Shown: in pieces, positions 7,500 to 15,358 of the stretch
Layout: each line of letters starts with the position of its first letter
How positions within the stretch are numbered: position 1 is the first letter of the stretch
Source: a virus
Strand: one strand, 5' to 3'
DNA: 25,749 bases
Virus record (IMG/VR): IMGVR_UViG_3300045049_000305
Location: 1-25,749 of that record
Position numbers and translations under genes: made by a program
Notes under the pieces: generated by a model
What the model was told of the DNA's origin: nothing
Seen by the model: the letters and a program-made list of their open reading frames with translations, nothing else
The model's database searches: none

Positions 7500-7838
7500 C
7501 TACTGGGTTGGCGTGATCCGGGTCAGGTCGACATCGAGGTCCGGTGTCCAGGCGGCGCCGTACTTCTGGGTCACGTCGTTGACCAGGTAGAGCACGTTGT
7601 TGGTGTCGTCCCGCACCTGGTCGCCGGGCTTGACGTCCACGTTGGACTGGCACACGGCCTCGATCGCGCGGACGATCCGCGGCTGCTGCGTGGCCGGGTC
7701 GAACACGCGCTGGTTGACGTCCTCGATGAGGAACGGCACGCCGGTGGCGATGACCGTGCCGGTGTCGACGGTGTCGCCGAACTGATCGACGCTGGTGCCG
7801 CGGAGGATGCTCGCGGTGCACGAGGCGAGGGCGTACAT
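7500..7838 (-). CDS. Head closure / head-tail stopper protein
   Basis: This 112-residue protein starts MYALASCTASILRG with an ATG at 7838 that shares its first base with the previous stop (TGATG). The frame extends farther upstream, but that part overlaps the connector gene in another frame. It is mostly beta (DTGTVIATGVPFLIEDVNQR, VKPGDQVRDDTNNVLYLVND), the small-barrel layout of SPP1 gp16-like head closure proteins, with a GD-x-V-x-D strand typical of them. It would seal the portal/connector after DNA packaging and bind the tail. Assignment rests on size, order and strand pattern. Confidence 0.75.
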   Translation of the reverse strand: MYALASCTASILRGTSVDQFGDTVDTGTVIATGVPFLIEDVNQRVFDPATQQPRIVRAIEAVCQSNVDVKPGDQVRDDTNNVLYLVNDVTQKYGAAWTPDLDVDLTRITPTQ

Positions 7839-8593
7839 CAGCCACCACCCCACGATCCGTAACCCGCGGGCGACCACACCTCGTAGAAGTCGTTGCCGGC
7901 CGAATCGGGGTCGGGCGAGATCGGGGTCATGCCGTCCTGGAACGGCGACCGGATGTGCACCGACCTGGTGCGCAGCCACGACACGCGCGAGAGGGCCTTT
8001 CGCGCCAACGGCGCGATCATCAGCGTCTGTTCCTTCAGGCCGATCGACTTCCGACCCTCGGAGATCATCGTTACGTCGAGCCGCGTGTAGAGGTCCGGCT
8101 GACCGTTGAGCCACACCGCCTCGTAGGCGACAGCGCGCTTCATCCACTCCTGGTCGCGGGTGCCGGTGTTGGCGTAGCCGAGGGCGGCGGTGCGGCGCGC
8201 GAACATCTCGATGATCGAGTTGGCCTGTGCCAGCTGCTGCTGTGTGACCGTGATGCCGGTGATGGCTGCAACGTCCGCGATCTGGGCCCAGGTCGCGGTG
8301 CTCGCTGCGAGGACTGTCACGACCTCAGAGGCCGTGACGGGGTTGCTGTTGTAGGTGGCGTTCCACACGGCAACGTGGTCGCCAAGCACCGCAGCGGCCG
8401 GGACCGCCCACGTGTACTGGTAGACGCCGGTCGTGACGTGCGTGATACCGGTCGAGGTGGTGGCCACGTCGACCGTGCTGTCCGGCGCGGTGATGCCGAT
8501 CGTCAGCCCGGACACGTCCACGGCCGGCCCGCCGGCGTAGGCGTACCACTGGGCGGTGAGGGTGATCGTCTGGCCCTGCGCTACCTGGGTCAT
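7838..8593 (-). CDS. Head-tail connector with N-terminal Ig-like domain
   Basis: This 251-residue protein starts with ATG at 8593 in an ATGA overlap with the fibre gene. Residues about 1-96 look like an immunoglobulin-like beta domain (VAQGQTITLTAQWYAYAGGP, VYQYTWAVPAAAVLGDHVAV, SEVVTVL). Residues about 97-251 look like a helical head-tail adaptor of the gp6/gp15 type (WAQIADVAAITGITVTQQQL, AQANSIIEMFARRTAALG, DQEWMKRAVAYEAVWLN), with a flexible end rich in Gly, Pro and Asp. Adaptors of this kind form a ring below the portal. An Ig-like domain on this ring would be exposed at the head-tail junction, where it could bind neck whiskers or surfaces. The split into two domains is my reading. Confidence 0.72.
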   Translation of the reverse strand: MTQVAQGQTITLTAQWYAYAGGPAVDVSGLTIGITAPDSTVDVATTSTGITHVTTGVYQYTWAVPAAAVLGDHVAVWNATYNSNPVTASEVVTVLAASTATWAQIADVAAITGITVTQQQLAQANSIIEMFARRTAALGYANTGTRDQEWMKRAVAYEAVWLNGQPDLYTRLDVTMISEGRKSIGLKEQTLMIAPLARKALSRVSWLRTRSVHIRSPFQDGMTPISPDPDSAGNDFYEVWSPAGYGSWGGG

Positions 8594-9864
8594 GCCGCAC
8601 CCACCAGCGGGACGTAGCCAGTGTTCGTGCCGGCGCTGGTCGGGTTGAACGAGGCGGGCAGGGAGGTCGCGGTCAGGTAGAACGCCCTGCGATTGCCCGA
8701 GTTGTTGATCGTCTGACCGAGCCACGGCGCGTTGTTGTCGTTGGCTCCCATGGGGAACGGCATCGAGACGCCCGTGAAGCCACCGACGATGTACCCGATG
8801 TACATCCACCGGCCGGTGCCCTGCGCGGCGATGGTGGTGATCGTGCGGGCGGCCCACCCGGCGGTGGTCCACAGGGTGCTGTCGTCGGTGGTGATGCCCT
8901 TCTGGACGCCGGTGTCGTCGTAGATGGCGAGCTGGTTTGGCGTGGCGCTCGACGCGTAGGTGCCGCCGGTCCGGACGGCGGCGCACAGCTTGGAGATCGC
9001 GGTGTTGGCCGGGATCCAGACGCGCGCCATGAACACCGTGTTGGCACTCACCCCGGACTGGTTCTGGAACTCGTTCGGGTCGCCAGATGCCGCGAGCAGT
9101 CCGTAGGCGGACAGCGGGAACACCTCGTCCATCCCGACCGAGCCGCCGCCGGACGCCATAGCCCACTTGACCCCAGTGGTCTGCGTGGAGTCGGCGGTGA
9201 GCACCTGGCCGTCCGAGCCGACGCCGAGCCGGCCGATGGCGGCCGCCGCCGTGGCGACGAGCAGATCACCCTTCGTCGTGGCCGTCGATGCCTGCACGGC
9301 GCCGGTGATCCTGCTGTCGTTGCCCTGCGCCGCAGTCCCGCTCGCGGTGCCGTAGACGACCGCCAGAGTCCGGTCCACGCTCAGGTCACCGCCGCCGGAC
9401 AGGCCAGTGCCGGCGGTGATTAGCCGGGTCGTGGGCGCCTTGCTGGCGAGGCCAGGCACAGTCGGGGACGCCGCAGTGCCTCCGAGGTCCCCGGCGAGCT
9501 GCACGATGCCCTTGGCCAGCGTGGTGGCGTCAGTCGCCGAGAGGGTGCGGTCGGCGGTGAGGTCCCCGCCGCCGGACAGACCGGCGCCGGTGAGGATCTG
9601 GCGGGAGGTACCGACCTTGCTGGTGAGCGCAGGGACGGTCGGCGCAGCCGCCGTGCCGCTCAGGTCGCCGGCCAGCTGCACCTTGCCCTTGGTGGTGGTC
9701 GTCGCGTCGGCCACGCCGGCCGAGGTGACGCTGTCGACGTAGTTCTTGTCGGCGGCCTGCAACGCAGCGGTGGGGTCGCCGGGCAGCACGAGCGCGCCGG
9801 TCATCGTGTCCCCGGCCTTCGAGACCTTGGTCGGGTCTCCGCCGACGTACCCGGTCGCTGCCAT
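8590..9864 (-). CDS. Fibre protein in the head module (head-fibre / receptor-binding-like)
   Basis: This 424-residue protein starts with ATG at 9864 behind GGAGGGGAGGG. Residues about 1-45 have a fibre-type N terminus (YVGGDPTKVSKAGDTMTGAL, then LQAADKNYVDS), a pattern frequent in phage tail and head fibres. Residues 59-176 hold two copies of a 59-residue repeat with KGxVQLAGDL and GLSGGGDL. From about residue 250 a compact beta-rich head follows (SGVSANTVFMARVWIPANTA, TGRWMYIGYIVGGFTG), like jelly-roll tips. The gene lies between an accessory head protein and the connector, not after the tape measure, so I favour a fibre or decoration attached to the capsid or neck. A tail fibre encoded out of place is the alternative. 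Confidence 0.75.
   Translation of the reverse strand: MAATGYVGGDPTKVSKAGDTMTGALVLPGDPTAALQAADKNYVDSVTSAGVADATTTTKGKVQLAGDLSGTAAAPTVPALTSKVGTSRQILTGAGLSGGGDLTADRTLSATDATTLAKGIVQLAGDLGGTAASPTVPGLASKAPTTRLITAGTGLSGGGDLSVDRTLAVVYGTASGTAAQGNDSRITGAVQASTATTKGDLLVATAAAAIGRLGVGSDGQVLTADSTQTTGVKWAMASGGGSVGMDEVFPLSAYGLLAASGDPNEFQNQSGVSANTVFMARVWIPANTAISKLCAAVRTGGTYASSATPNQLAIYDDTGVQKGITTDDSTLWTTAGWAARTITTIAAQGTGRWMYIGYIVGGFTGVSMPFPMGANDNNAPWLGQTINNSGNRRAFYLTATSLPASFNPTSAGTNTGYVPLVGAA
9337..9690 (-). repeat. Two 59-residue (177-bp) repeats in fibre gene
   Basis: Residues 59-117 and 118-176 of the fibre protein align with a constant 59-residue period. Both contain KGxVQLAGDLxGTAAxPTVP, then xLxSKxxTxRxI and GxGLSGGGDLxxDRTL. 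This is a beta-type fibre shaft repeat. A change in copy number would alter fibre length. Confidence 0.85.
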
Positions 9865-9901
9865 ACTGTCCCTCCCCTCCGACTCGCAGGTCGTGCTGCC
9901 G

Positions 9902-10393
9902 CTACTCGGCGGCGTGGATGTCCTGCGCCGTGGTGGTTTCGCCCGGCTCGGTGTCGATGGAGGCCGGCACGACCTGCACCGCGTACCGCAGGTCGGTGTG
10001 CCGCATCCGGCGGGAACCCGAGGCGTTGAGCGGCTCGTCGGTCTCCTCGATGGCGACGAGGTACACGTCGCCCCGCGGGTGGAGGCCGCGCTGCACCGCT
10101 TCCTGCACGACGGCGACGGCGTTCTGTCGGTGGATCGGGTCGTCCTCCGTGACACCGATCCGGCCGACGCGGAACACCTTGTGCCACATGTCCTCGTCGG
10201 CACCGTCGACCGCGCGCTGCGCGACTTCGGTGTGCAGGCCCTCTTCGGTGCCGTCGACTGCGGGGAACTGCTCTGTCACGTCGGAGACCGGCAACTGCGG
10301 TTCCTCCGGGCCCGACTCGTCCACCTCGTCGCTGTGCTCGTAGGCCGGTGATTCGTCGTCGAACACGTCCTCAGCGAGGGTGTCGTCGTCCAC
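9902..10393 (-). CDS. Acidic accessory head protein
   Basis: This 163-residue protein starts with GTG at 10393 behind GGAGAAC. The first 60 residues are very acidic and low in complexity (DDDTLAEDVFDDESPAYEHS...). The rest looks folded: GRIGVTEDDPIHRQNAVAVV, then LHPRGDVYLVAIEETDEP and TDLRYAVQVVPAS. It sits directly downstream of the capsid gene and a strong hairpin, where actinophages often encode a small head or decoration protein. I recognise no named family. The acidic arm could act like a small chaperone or DNA-mimic, but this is speculation. Confidence 0.75.
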   Translation of the reverse strand: MDDDTLAEDVFDDESPAYEHSDEVDESGPEEPQLPVSDVTEQFPAVDGTEEGLHTEVAQRAVDGADEDMWHKVFRVGRIGVTEDDPIHRQNAVAVVQEAVQRGLHPRGDVYLVAIEETDEPLNASGSRRMRHTDLRYAVQVVPASIDTEPGETTTAQDIHAAE

Positions 10394-10418
10394 GGCGTTC
10401 TCCCTGCGTGCGACAGAT

Positions 10419-10452
10419 GGTGGGCGTGGCAGCCGCCACAGCCACGCCCACC
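10419..10452 (-). terminator. Strong hairpin after major capsid gene
   Basis: The arms GGTGGGCGTGGC and GCCACGCCCACC form a perfect 12-bp inverted repeat around a 10-base loop, 14 bases beyond the capsid stop. It lacks a T run. It is probably a terminator or 3' stabiliser of the capsid message that lowers readthrough into the next gene, which has its own good ribosome site. Confidence 0.72.
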
Positions 10453-10465
10453 GGACTGGGTTGGA

Positions 10466-11524
10466 TCAGCTGCCGGAGTTGTCTTCCAGCACGGAGAAGG
10501 CGTTCTCGTGGCCGACGGCGAACGCGCGCCGAGCACGCATCTTGAGGATCGACTCGTCGGTCAAGGCGGCCAATCCATTCCTCCCGTCAATGAAGACGGA
10601 CTCGGGTCCACTGCGGACACCGAGCAGCAGGAACTCCTTCGAGCAGATGACCAGCAGCGGGTTGCCGGTCGGCGTCGCCGTCGGCGCTGCCGAGGTGCGG
10701 GCACCCAGCGTCCACTTGACCGGGTAGCCGAACAGCATGTCCGGGGTGGACGCCTGGCCGCCACCGGGGAAGCCGCCGCTGGACTCCTGGAAGATCGGCC
10801 GGCCGTTGAGGTCCTTGATGCCGCGCAACTTCCTCTTGAACGTCGGGTGCGCGAGCACGAGGGCCTGCTCCTCGTCCCAGTAGTCGCCGGTCTCGACCAG
10901 GCCGACCGTGGTGGACAGCAGGTCGTAGGTGGTGCCACCCGAACCGGTCTTGGTCAGGTTCGTGTTGGCCTGGTAGCCGGTCGCCGAGTCGGTCTGGGTG
11001 AGCGTGTAGTACAGCGAGTCGAACGCGCAGCCAGAGGCCGCCTTCGCCGCGGTGACGCCCAAGCAGGCGTTGTCGAGGCCCTTGGCGTAAGCCGTGGCCC
11101 AGTCGGACAGCTTGGTGTTGACCACGTCCGCCAGGCTGTCGTCGATGTCCTCCTCGGCGATCCGCACGGCCTTGCCGAACTTCTGGACGCTCAGGATGAC
11201 CTGGTCGTTGGTCGACTGGTCCTCGCCGTACGTCCCGCCCTTGGCCACGATGTCGATGCCGACACCGCCGGACCGCGGGGTCGAGCGCGTGGCGGTCTTC
11301 ATCGGGACCCGCTGGCCGTAGGACTCGATCGCCGAGACCTGCTTGACCTTCTGGATGACGTCGGAGCCGAACTCCTCCCAGACCCAGGCGTCGAAGTTGT
11401 TGCGGGCGCTGCCACCGAGGGCGCGGATCGGCTCGCCGTTGCGGCGGTAGCCGAGGATGTCGCCGACGTCGTGCGCCGGAACGGACTCGTCGAACAGGTC
11501 GAGGTCGAACTGGGATGCAGACAC
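10466..11524 (-). CDS. Major capsid protein (HK97 fold)
   Basis: This 352-residue protein most likely starts at GTG 11524, eight bases after GGAAGGG, reading MSASQFDLDLFDESVPAHDV. The open frame extends to 11677, but that extension is proline-rich and lacks a better ribosome site. Features of HK97-type capsids are a long N arm, the E-loop-like segment around GGVGIDIVAKGGTYG, the spine-helix-like region ADVVNTKLSDWATAYAKGLD, and late strands such as GYPVKWTLGARTS and LLVICSKEFLLLGV. There is no 100-residue delta-like prodomain, which fits the separate scaffold gene upstream. The gene is bracketed by hairpins, as expected for the most abundant virion protein. It forms the icosahedral shell. Confidence 0.92.
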   Translation of the reverse strand: MSASQFDLDLFDESVPAHDVGDILGYRRNGEPIRALGGSARNNFDAWVWEEFGSDVIQKVKQVSAIESYGQRVPMKTATRSTPRSGGVGIDIVAKGGTYGEDQSTNDQVILSVQKFGKAVRIAEEDIDDSLADVVNTKLSDWATAYAKGLDNACLGVTAAKAASGCAFDSLYYTLTQTDSATGYQANTNLTKTGSGGTTYDLLSTTVGLVETGDYWDEEQALVLAHPTFKRKLRGIKDLNGRPIFQESSGGFPGGGQASTPDMLFGYPVKWTLGARTSAAPTATPTGNPLLVICSKEFLLLGVRSGPESVFIDGRNGLAALTDESILKMRARRAFAVGHENAFSVLEDNSGS

Positions 11525-11743
11525 GGCGCGTGCCCTTCCGAGTGATGGGTGCGGTGGTGTCCTGCGCCCCATCACGGGCACGTCAGGGCATTTGAATTGC
11601 CCGATCGCCGGTCCTAGCGGGCCGTCCCATCCGGGTGGCCTGCTGTCTCGGAGAATACACGCGAAAGCGCCCGACACGGATAGTGTGGGCGCTTTCTAGG
11701 CGCGTTTCCCCTATTCGTTTTCACACGGTTTAGGGAATTGCGT
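11525..11743 (-). promoter_or_regulatory. Structured leader of the major capsid gene
   Basis: This stretch of about 219 bases separates the scaffold stop from the capsid start and is the largest gap in the minus-strand block. It contains the strong hairpin at 11663-11696, a small stem GGGCA/TGCCC at 11586-11602, an AT-rich part at 11701-11745, and the decamer GTGTGAAAAC on the minus strand (11717-11726). An unsupported in-frame extension of the capsid frame covers part of it. A capsid-specific promoter or a translation-control leader is likely; I cannot pick a convincing -35/-10 pair. Confidence 0.5.
11663..11696 (-). terminator. Hairpin in capsid leader
   Basis: The arms GAAAGCGCCC and GGGCGCTTTC are a perfect 10-bp inverted repeat. 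Inside them ACAC pairs with GTGT after one unpaired base, leaving a five-base loop. It lies between scaffold and capsid genes. It may end scaffold transcription before a capsid promoter, or protect or regulate the capsid message. Confidence 0.65.
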
Positions 11744-12526
11744 CTACCGCATCGAGTTGTGGATCTGCGCGGCGATCCGTTCCCCCGTCGTCTTGAACTG
11801 CGCGGGCGCGGGCTGCTTGTTCCCGGCGTCGATCCGCGGCGCGCGGCGGCGCTCCGGCTTGGCCGGCTCCGGCTCGGCGTCCTTGCCGAACAGCTCGGGG
11901 AACTCGTCGACCAGGTCGTCGATCTGGTCCTCGAGGCCGTCGACCTTCCCGGTCTCGGTGTCGACGTCGAGCTCGTCCATGTCCAGGCGCCGGATCATGC
12001 GGTTCAGGCGCTGCTCGGTGGGGTTGCGGAAGTCCGCCTTCATCAGCGCGGCGATCGCGGCCGACCGGATGGCAACCGGCTTGAACTTCTGCTCGGCGGC
12101 CTCCAGTGCGGCCTGCTCCCGCGCCGCGGCGTCCTCGTCGCCGGCCTGGCCGCCGCCCTGCTCGGCGACGCGAGTGGACTTGCGGAGCTCGCGGACGCGG
12201 AGCCGGTGCTTCTTGGCCTCGGCGTTCGCCTCGGTGAGGGCCTTCTGGGTCTTCTCCCACTCCTCGCGGGTGGGCGGCTTCCACTCGTCGCCCTTGGCCT
12301 TGTCGGCGCCGTCGTCGTGCTCGTCCTCCTCGTCTTCGTCGTCTTCGTCGTCGAGGATGTCCCGGCCGCCGCCGCTGCCCTGCGAGCCGCCGCCCTCCAG
12401 GTCGATCTCGGGGCCGTCGTCGTCATCGTTGGCGCCGCCGAGCGCCGGCCAGACGGGCGTGCCGTCGGAGAGCAGCCCGATGGCGGGCAGGAGCGTGTCC
12501 GGGTGGATGGGCAGGTCGAGCAGCAT
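11744..12526 (-). CDS. Capsid scaffolding protein
   Basis: This 260-residue protein starts with ATG at 12526, eight bases after AAAGGA; an ATG seven codons upstream lacks such a site. After a short N terminus (DGTPVWPALGGAN) it has a run of Asp/Glu at about residues 57-75, then a long charged helical region (TREEWEKTQKALTEANAEAK), a region FRNPTEQRLNRMIRRLDMDE followed by LEDQIDDLVDEFPELFG, and a basic C terminus. This acid-rich, coiled-coil make-up and location between MuF and capsid genes are typical of scaffolds, which guide capsid assembly and then leave. The basic C-terminal end is where scaffolds usually contact the capsid protein. Confidence 0.9.
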   Translation of the reverse strand: MLLDLPIHPDTLLPAIGLLSDGTPVWPALGGANDDDDGPEIDLEGGGSQGSGGGRDILDDEDDEDEEDEHDDGADKAKGDEWKPPTREEWEKTQKALTEANAEAKKHRLRVRELRKSTRVAEQGGGQAGDEDAAAREQAALEAAEQKFKPVAIRSAAIAALMKADFRNPTEQRLNRMIRRLDMDELDVDTETGKVDGLEDQIDDLVDEFPELFGKDAEPEPAKPERRRAPRIDAGNKQPAPAQFKTTGERIAAQIHNSMR

Positions 12527-12543
12527 GGCGGCGTTCCTTTCGA

Positions 12544-13623
12544 TCATGATCGGGCCTTGCGGGGGAAGTCGTTGAACCGGCCGCGGCGGACCGCGGTGCG
12601 GGCACGGGCCTGCACGGACTTCGGCAGGGTCGTGCCGCGGGCGAGCAGCCGAGACGCGGCGCGGAGCCTGGCCGGCTGGGACTCGGACGCCATGCGCCAG
12701 CCGGTGAGGATGCTGCGCTCGGCCTCCCGGCGAAGCGCGGCCGGCAGGTCGGGGCCGGTGTAGCCGGGCACGCTGCCCAGCCACACCGTGATCCGGCACC
12801 GGCAGTGCGGGTGCAGCGGGCATCCGGGCAGGAACATCGGGTCCGGCCACGGCACCAGCGGCTTGTCGCCGAACGTCAGCCCGACCGGGAACCCGTGGCC
12901 GGCTCGCGCGATGTGCCCGGAGTAGGCGAGGCAGTGCACGCACGCGTCCCGCTCCGCGACCCACAGCCGCTCGGCGTCGAGCTGGTCAGCGACCGCGGCG
13001 ACGCCGTCGTTGACGGCCTTGTTCGTGGCCCATGTTGCGGTCGCCTCGGTCGCGGTCGCTGCCTGCTGCGCCGGCGACAGTGCGGTGGCCAGCTCGGCGA
13101 AGTTGTTGCCGGCGATGCGCGTGACGGCGGTTTCGGCGTCGGCGAGCTTGCCGGCGACGGTGGCGTCCACGGCGCGGATCGCGTCCACGGTGGCCTGGTC
13201 GAGGTCGGCCGCTGGCCACTCGAAACGAGCCGCGCGGCGGCCGGTCGCCGGCAGGACGTGCTCGACGGCTCCTTCGGTGGCGTGGAGGTGCAGTTCGTCC
13301 ACGGCCTGCCGCACACCGAGGTCGATGGCCTGCTCCGCGTACCGAGTCAGTTCGTCGGCCGGGGTGAACCGGATGTCGGCGAGGCGGTTGCGTGTCTCGG
13401 TGGCGATGTCGTGCAGCGTGATCGGGTCGGCCGGCTCGTCGACCCGGCCAACCTTCCGCACCCACAAGGCGGAGAGCGTGCGCGTGAGCGCCTTCAGCTT
13501 GGCGCGTAGTGGCGCCGCGACACCGCGGGCCGCCCGCTCGAGGGCCAGCGCCTCGGCGGCGTGCTCCAGCACCAGCTGCAGCGTCGGCTGGTTCGGGGTC
13601 TGCGGCGGCTGCGGGGCGGTCAC
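12544..13623 (-). CDS. MuF-like head morphogenesis protein
   Basis: This 359-residue protein starts with GTG at 13623 overlapping the portal stop by four bases. The N-terminal two thirds are helical and Ala-rich. Residues about 215-285 carry a Cys/His segment typical of phage MuF (SPP1 gp7-like) proteins: ERLWVAERDACVHCLAYSGH, a GFPVGLTFGDKP strand, and GCPLHPHCRCRITVW. The CxxC and HPHCRC motifs probably bind zinc. The protein attaches to the portal and enters the procapsid in small numbers; in some phages it affects DNA ejection. There is no extra toxin-like C-terminal domain, as some MuF proteins have; the C terminus is basic. Confidence 0.9.
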   Translation of the reverse strand: MTAPQPPQTPNQPTLQLVLEHAAEALALERAARGVAAPLRAKLKALTRTLSALWVRKVGRVDEPADPITLHDIATETRNRLADIRFTPADELTRYAEQAIDLGVRQAVDELHLHATEGAVEHVLPATGRRAARFEWPAADLDQATVDAIRAVDATVAGKLADAETAVTRIAGNNFAELATALSPAQQAATATEATATWATNKAVNDGVAAVADQLDAERLWVAERDACVHCLAYSGHIARAGHGFPVGLTFGDKPLVPWPDPMFLPGCPLHPHCRCRITVWLGSVPGYTGPDLPAALRREAERSILTGWRMASESQPARLRAASRLLARGTTLPKSVQARARTAVRRGRFNDFPRKARS

Positions 13624-15278
13624 GCTGTGCCCGTGTCAGGGCCCATGAGCTCGGGCTCGCCGATGATCGAGCTGATCAGCTCCTGCACCTGGCCCTCGTC
13701 GACGATGCCGGTCGAGGCCGCGGCCGAGAGGCCCTGCAACGCGACGGCGATCTCCGAGAGCAGGTGCACGCGGAACGGCAGGTCGTCGTCGTTGTCGCCG
13801 AACCACTCGTCGGTCTGGTCCTTGGTGTAGCCGGCCTCCTGGAACGCCTGCGCCGGCGGGACACCGGCGTCGAGCTTGGCCTGGACGGTCTGCCAGCCGG
13901 TGAGGTCGTCCACGCTGGCCGGGGACTTCCAGTGCACGGTGACCTTGGGGTCGGGGACGCCGGTGATGCGCAGGGCGAACTCGAAGATCTCCCGCCAGGT
14001 CGCGCCGAAGGACAGCTGGCGGTTCACGATCTTCTTGACGAACGGCCCCTCGGCGGTGCGCAGGGACTCGCCGGACGGGGCGTCGCCACTGGGGTCGAAG
14101 TAGTGGAACGGGGTGACGCACAGCTGGGCCATGGCACGCAGGTAGACCTGGAGCGGGCCCATGAACGTCTCGGGGTTGGCCTCGGCGAACTGGCCGACCT
14201 CGGTGACGCCCTGCATGTACCAGAGCGAGCCGGGGTCGCTGGTCAGTTGGGACTGCGGGTCGGATGGCCGGCTGGTGGCGCCGGTGTCGAGGGCGAAGCT
14301 GAACTCGTCCTCGTCGGAGTTGACGGCGTCGGCGGTGTCGGTGTCCGGCGCGGTGAGCGCGTACCGCTGGGGGAAGGCTTGGTAGTCGACGCCAGCCATG
14401 TGGCTGAGGATCAGCTTGTGGATCGCGTCCTGCGGGCCGAACGCGGACAGGTGCTCCGGCTTGCCGTACGGCCGGCTGGCCGCGCGGAAGTGAAAGACGG
14501 GGACCTCGTTGAACGGATTTACGAGCGGCCACTCGTCACCCGGGTTGTCCCGGTACGGGTGCATGTCGCCGGCCTCGACGTTGGTGACGCCCTCCTTGGA
14601 GATGAACCGCTCGATCCGGTCCGGGTAGTACAGGTCGATGCGGACCTGCTGGGTGTTGTTCAAGATCCATTTCTTGACCGCGTACCGCTTCCGCAATGGG
14701 CGCTCGGGGTCGTAGAAGACCCGGCAGCAGTGCGGGCTGTTGTAGAAGATGTCGACGTTGAGGAACCCGTCGGCGTCGGTGTCGAGCAACTGGGGCGAGC
14801 CGTCGCCCTCGAAGTCGTCGGCGCCGTCCGGGGCGGTGGGCCAGACGATGACGTAGGCGTCGCCGTACTCGCACGCCTTGAGCATGATGTGCGGGGCCTC
14901 GAGGTCGAGCTGGTTGTCCCGCCACATGTCCTCGATGCGGGCGTTGCTGTTCTCGTCGGTCGCGGAGACGGCGTTGATCTCCAGGCGGTCGACGACAGCG
15001 TCCACGGGGGTCTTGGCGAAGTTGAACCGGAACCCCACACCGGTGCGGGCCATGGCGCGGCGGAGCCGGATCGAGGCGAAGAACTCGGGGACGGTGCCCT
15101 CGTAGTAGTTCTCGGCGCGCTGGTAGAGCACCGCGGAGGTGGTGAGGGATTCGATCGCGTTCTGCAGGTCCGAGGGCGATGATGGGCGCCATACGCCGTA
15201 GGCAGAATCCGACATGAGGGTAGGGGTGGCCGCGACGCCCATGGTGGCCTGATCGGTCAACGCGAGGTTCTTGTCCAC
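13620..15278 (-). CDS. Portal protein (SPP1 gp6-like)
   Basis: This 552-residue protein starts with GTG at 15278, six bases after AGGAGG. Recognisable parts are the N-terminal region with YQRAENYYEGTVPEFFASIR, the strand-rich wing with LDLEAPHIMLKACEYGDAYV and DLYYPDRIERFIS, the clip/stem region (QDAIHKLILSHMAGVDYQAF), and a C-terminal helical crown followed by EWFGDNDDDLPFR. These fit the SPP1 gp6-like portal family, which forms the dodecameric DNA gate at one vertex. Order (terminase, portal, MuF, scaffold, capsid) confirms it. The length is normal for this family. Confidence 0.94.
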   Translation of the reverse strand: MDKNLALTDQATMGVAATPTLMSDSAYGVWRPSSPSDLQNAIESLTTSAVLYQRAENYYEGTVPEFFASIRLRRAMARTGVGFRFNFAKTPVDAVVDRLEINAVSATDENSNARIEDMWRDNQLDLEAPHIMLKACEYGDAYVIVWPTAPDGADDFEGDGSPQLLDTDADGFLNVDIFYNSPHCCRVFYDPERPLRKRYAVKKWILNNTQQVRIDLYYPDRIERFISKEGVTNVEAGDMHPYRDNPGDEWPLVNPFNEVPVFHFRAASRPYGKPEHLSAFGPQDAIHKLILSHMAGVDYQAFPQRYALTAPDTDTADAVNSDEDEFSFALDTGATSRPSDPQSQLTSDPGSLWYMQGVTEVGQFAEANPETFMGPLQVYLRAMAQLCVTPFHYFDPSGDAPSGESLRTAEGPFVKKIVNRQLSFGATWREIFEFALRITGVPDPKVTVHWKSPASVDDLTGWQTVQAKLDAGVPPAQAFQEAGYTKDQTDEWFGDNDDDLPFRVHLLSEIAVALQGLSAAASTGIVDEGQVQELISSIIGEPELMGPDTGTA

Positions 15279-15358
15279 GGGCGTCCTCCTGTGCGCGGAT
15301 ATGCACAGGGTAAACGCGCTGTGCGGCTATTCCGGTAACGGACCGCAACATTAGCAGT

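Noticed and set aside
11525-11677. N-terminal extension of the capsid frame to 11677
   Set aside because: It is proline-rich and lies over the leader hairpin; GTG 11524 has a good ribosome site and a normal capsid N terminus.
13509-15182. 557-codon plus-strand open frame opposite the portal gene
   Set aside because: The translation is Val/Gly/Arg-rich low-complexity text; high GC keeps the antisense frame open. The minus strand codes for portal.
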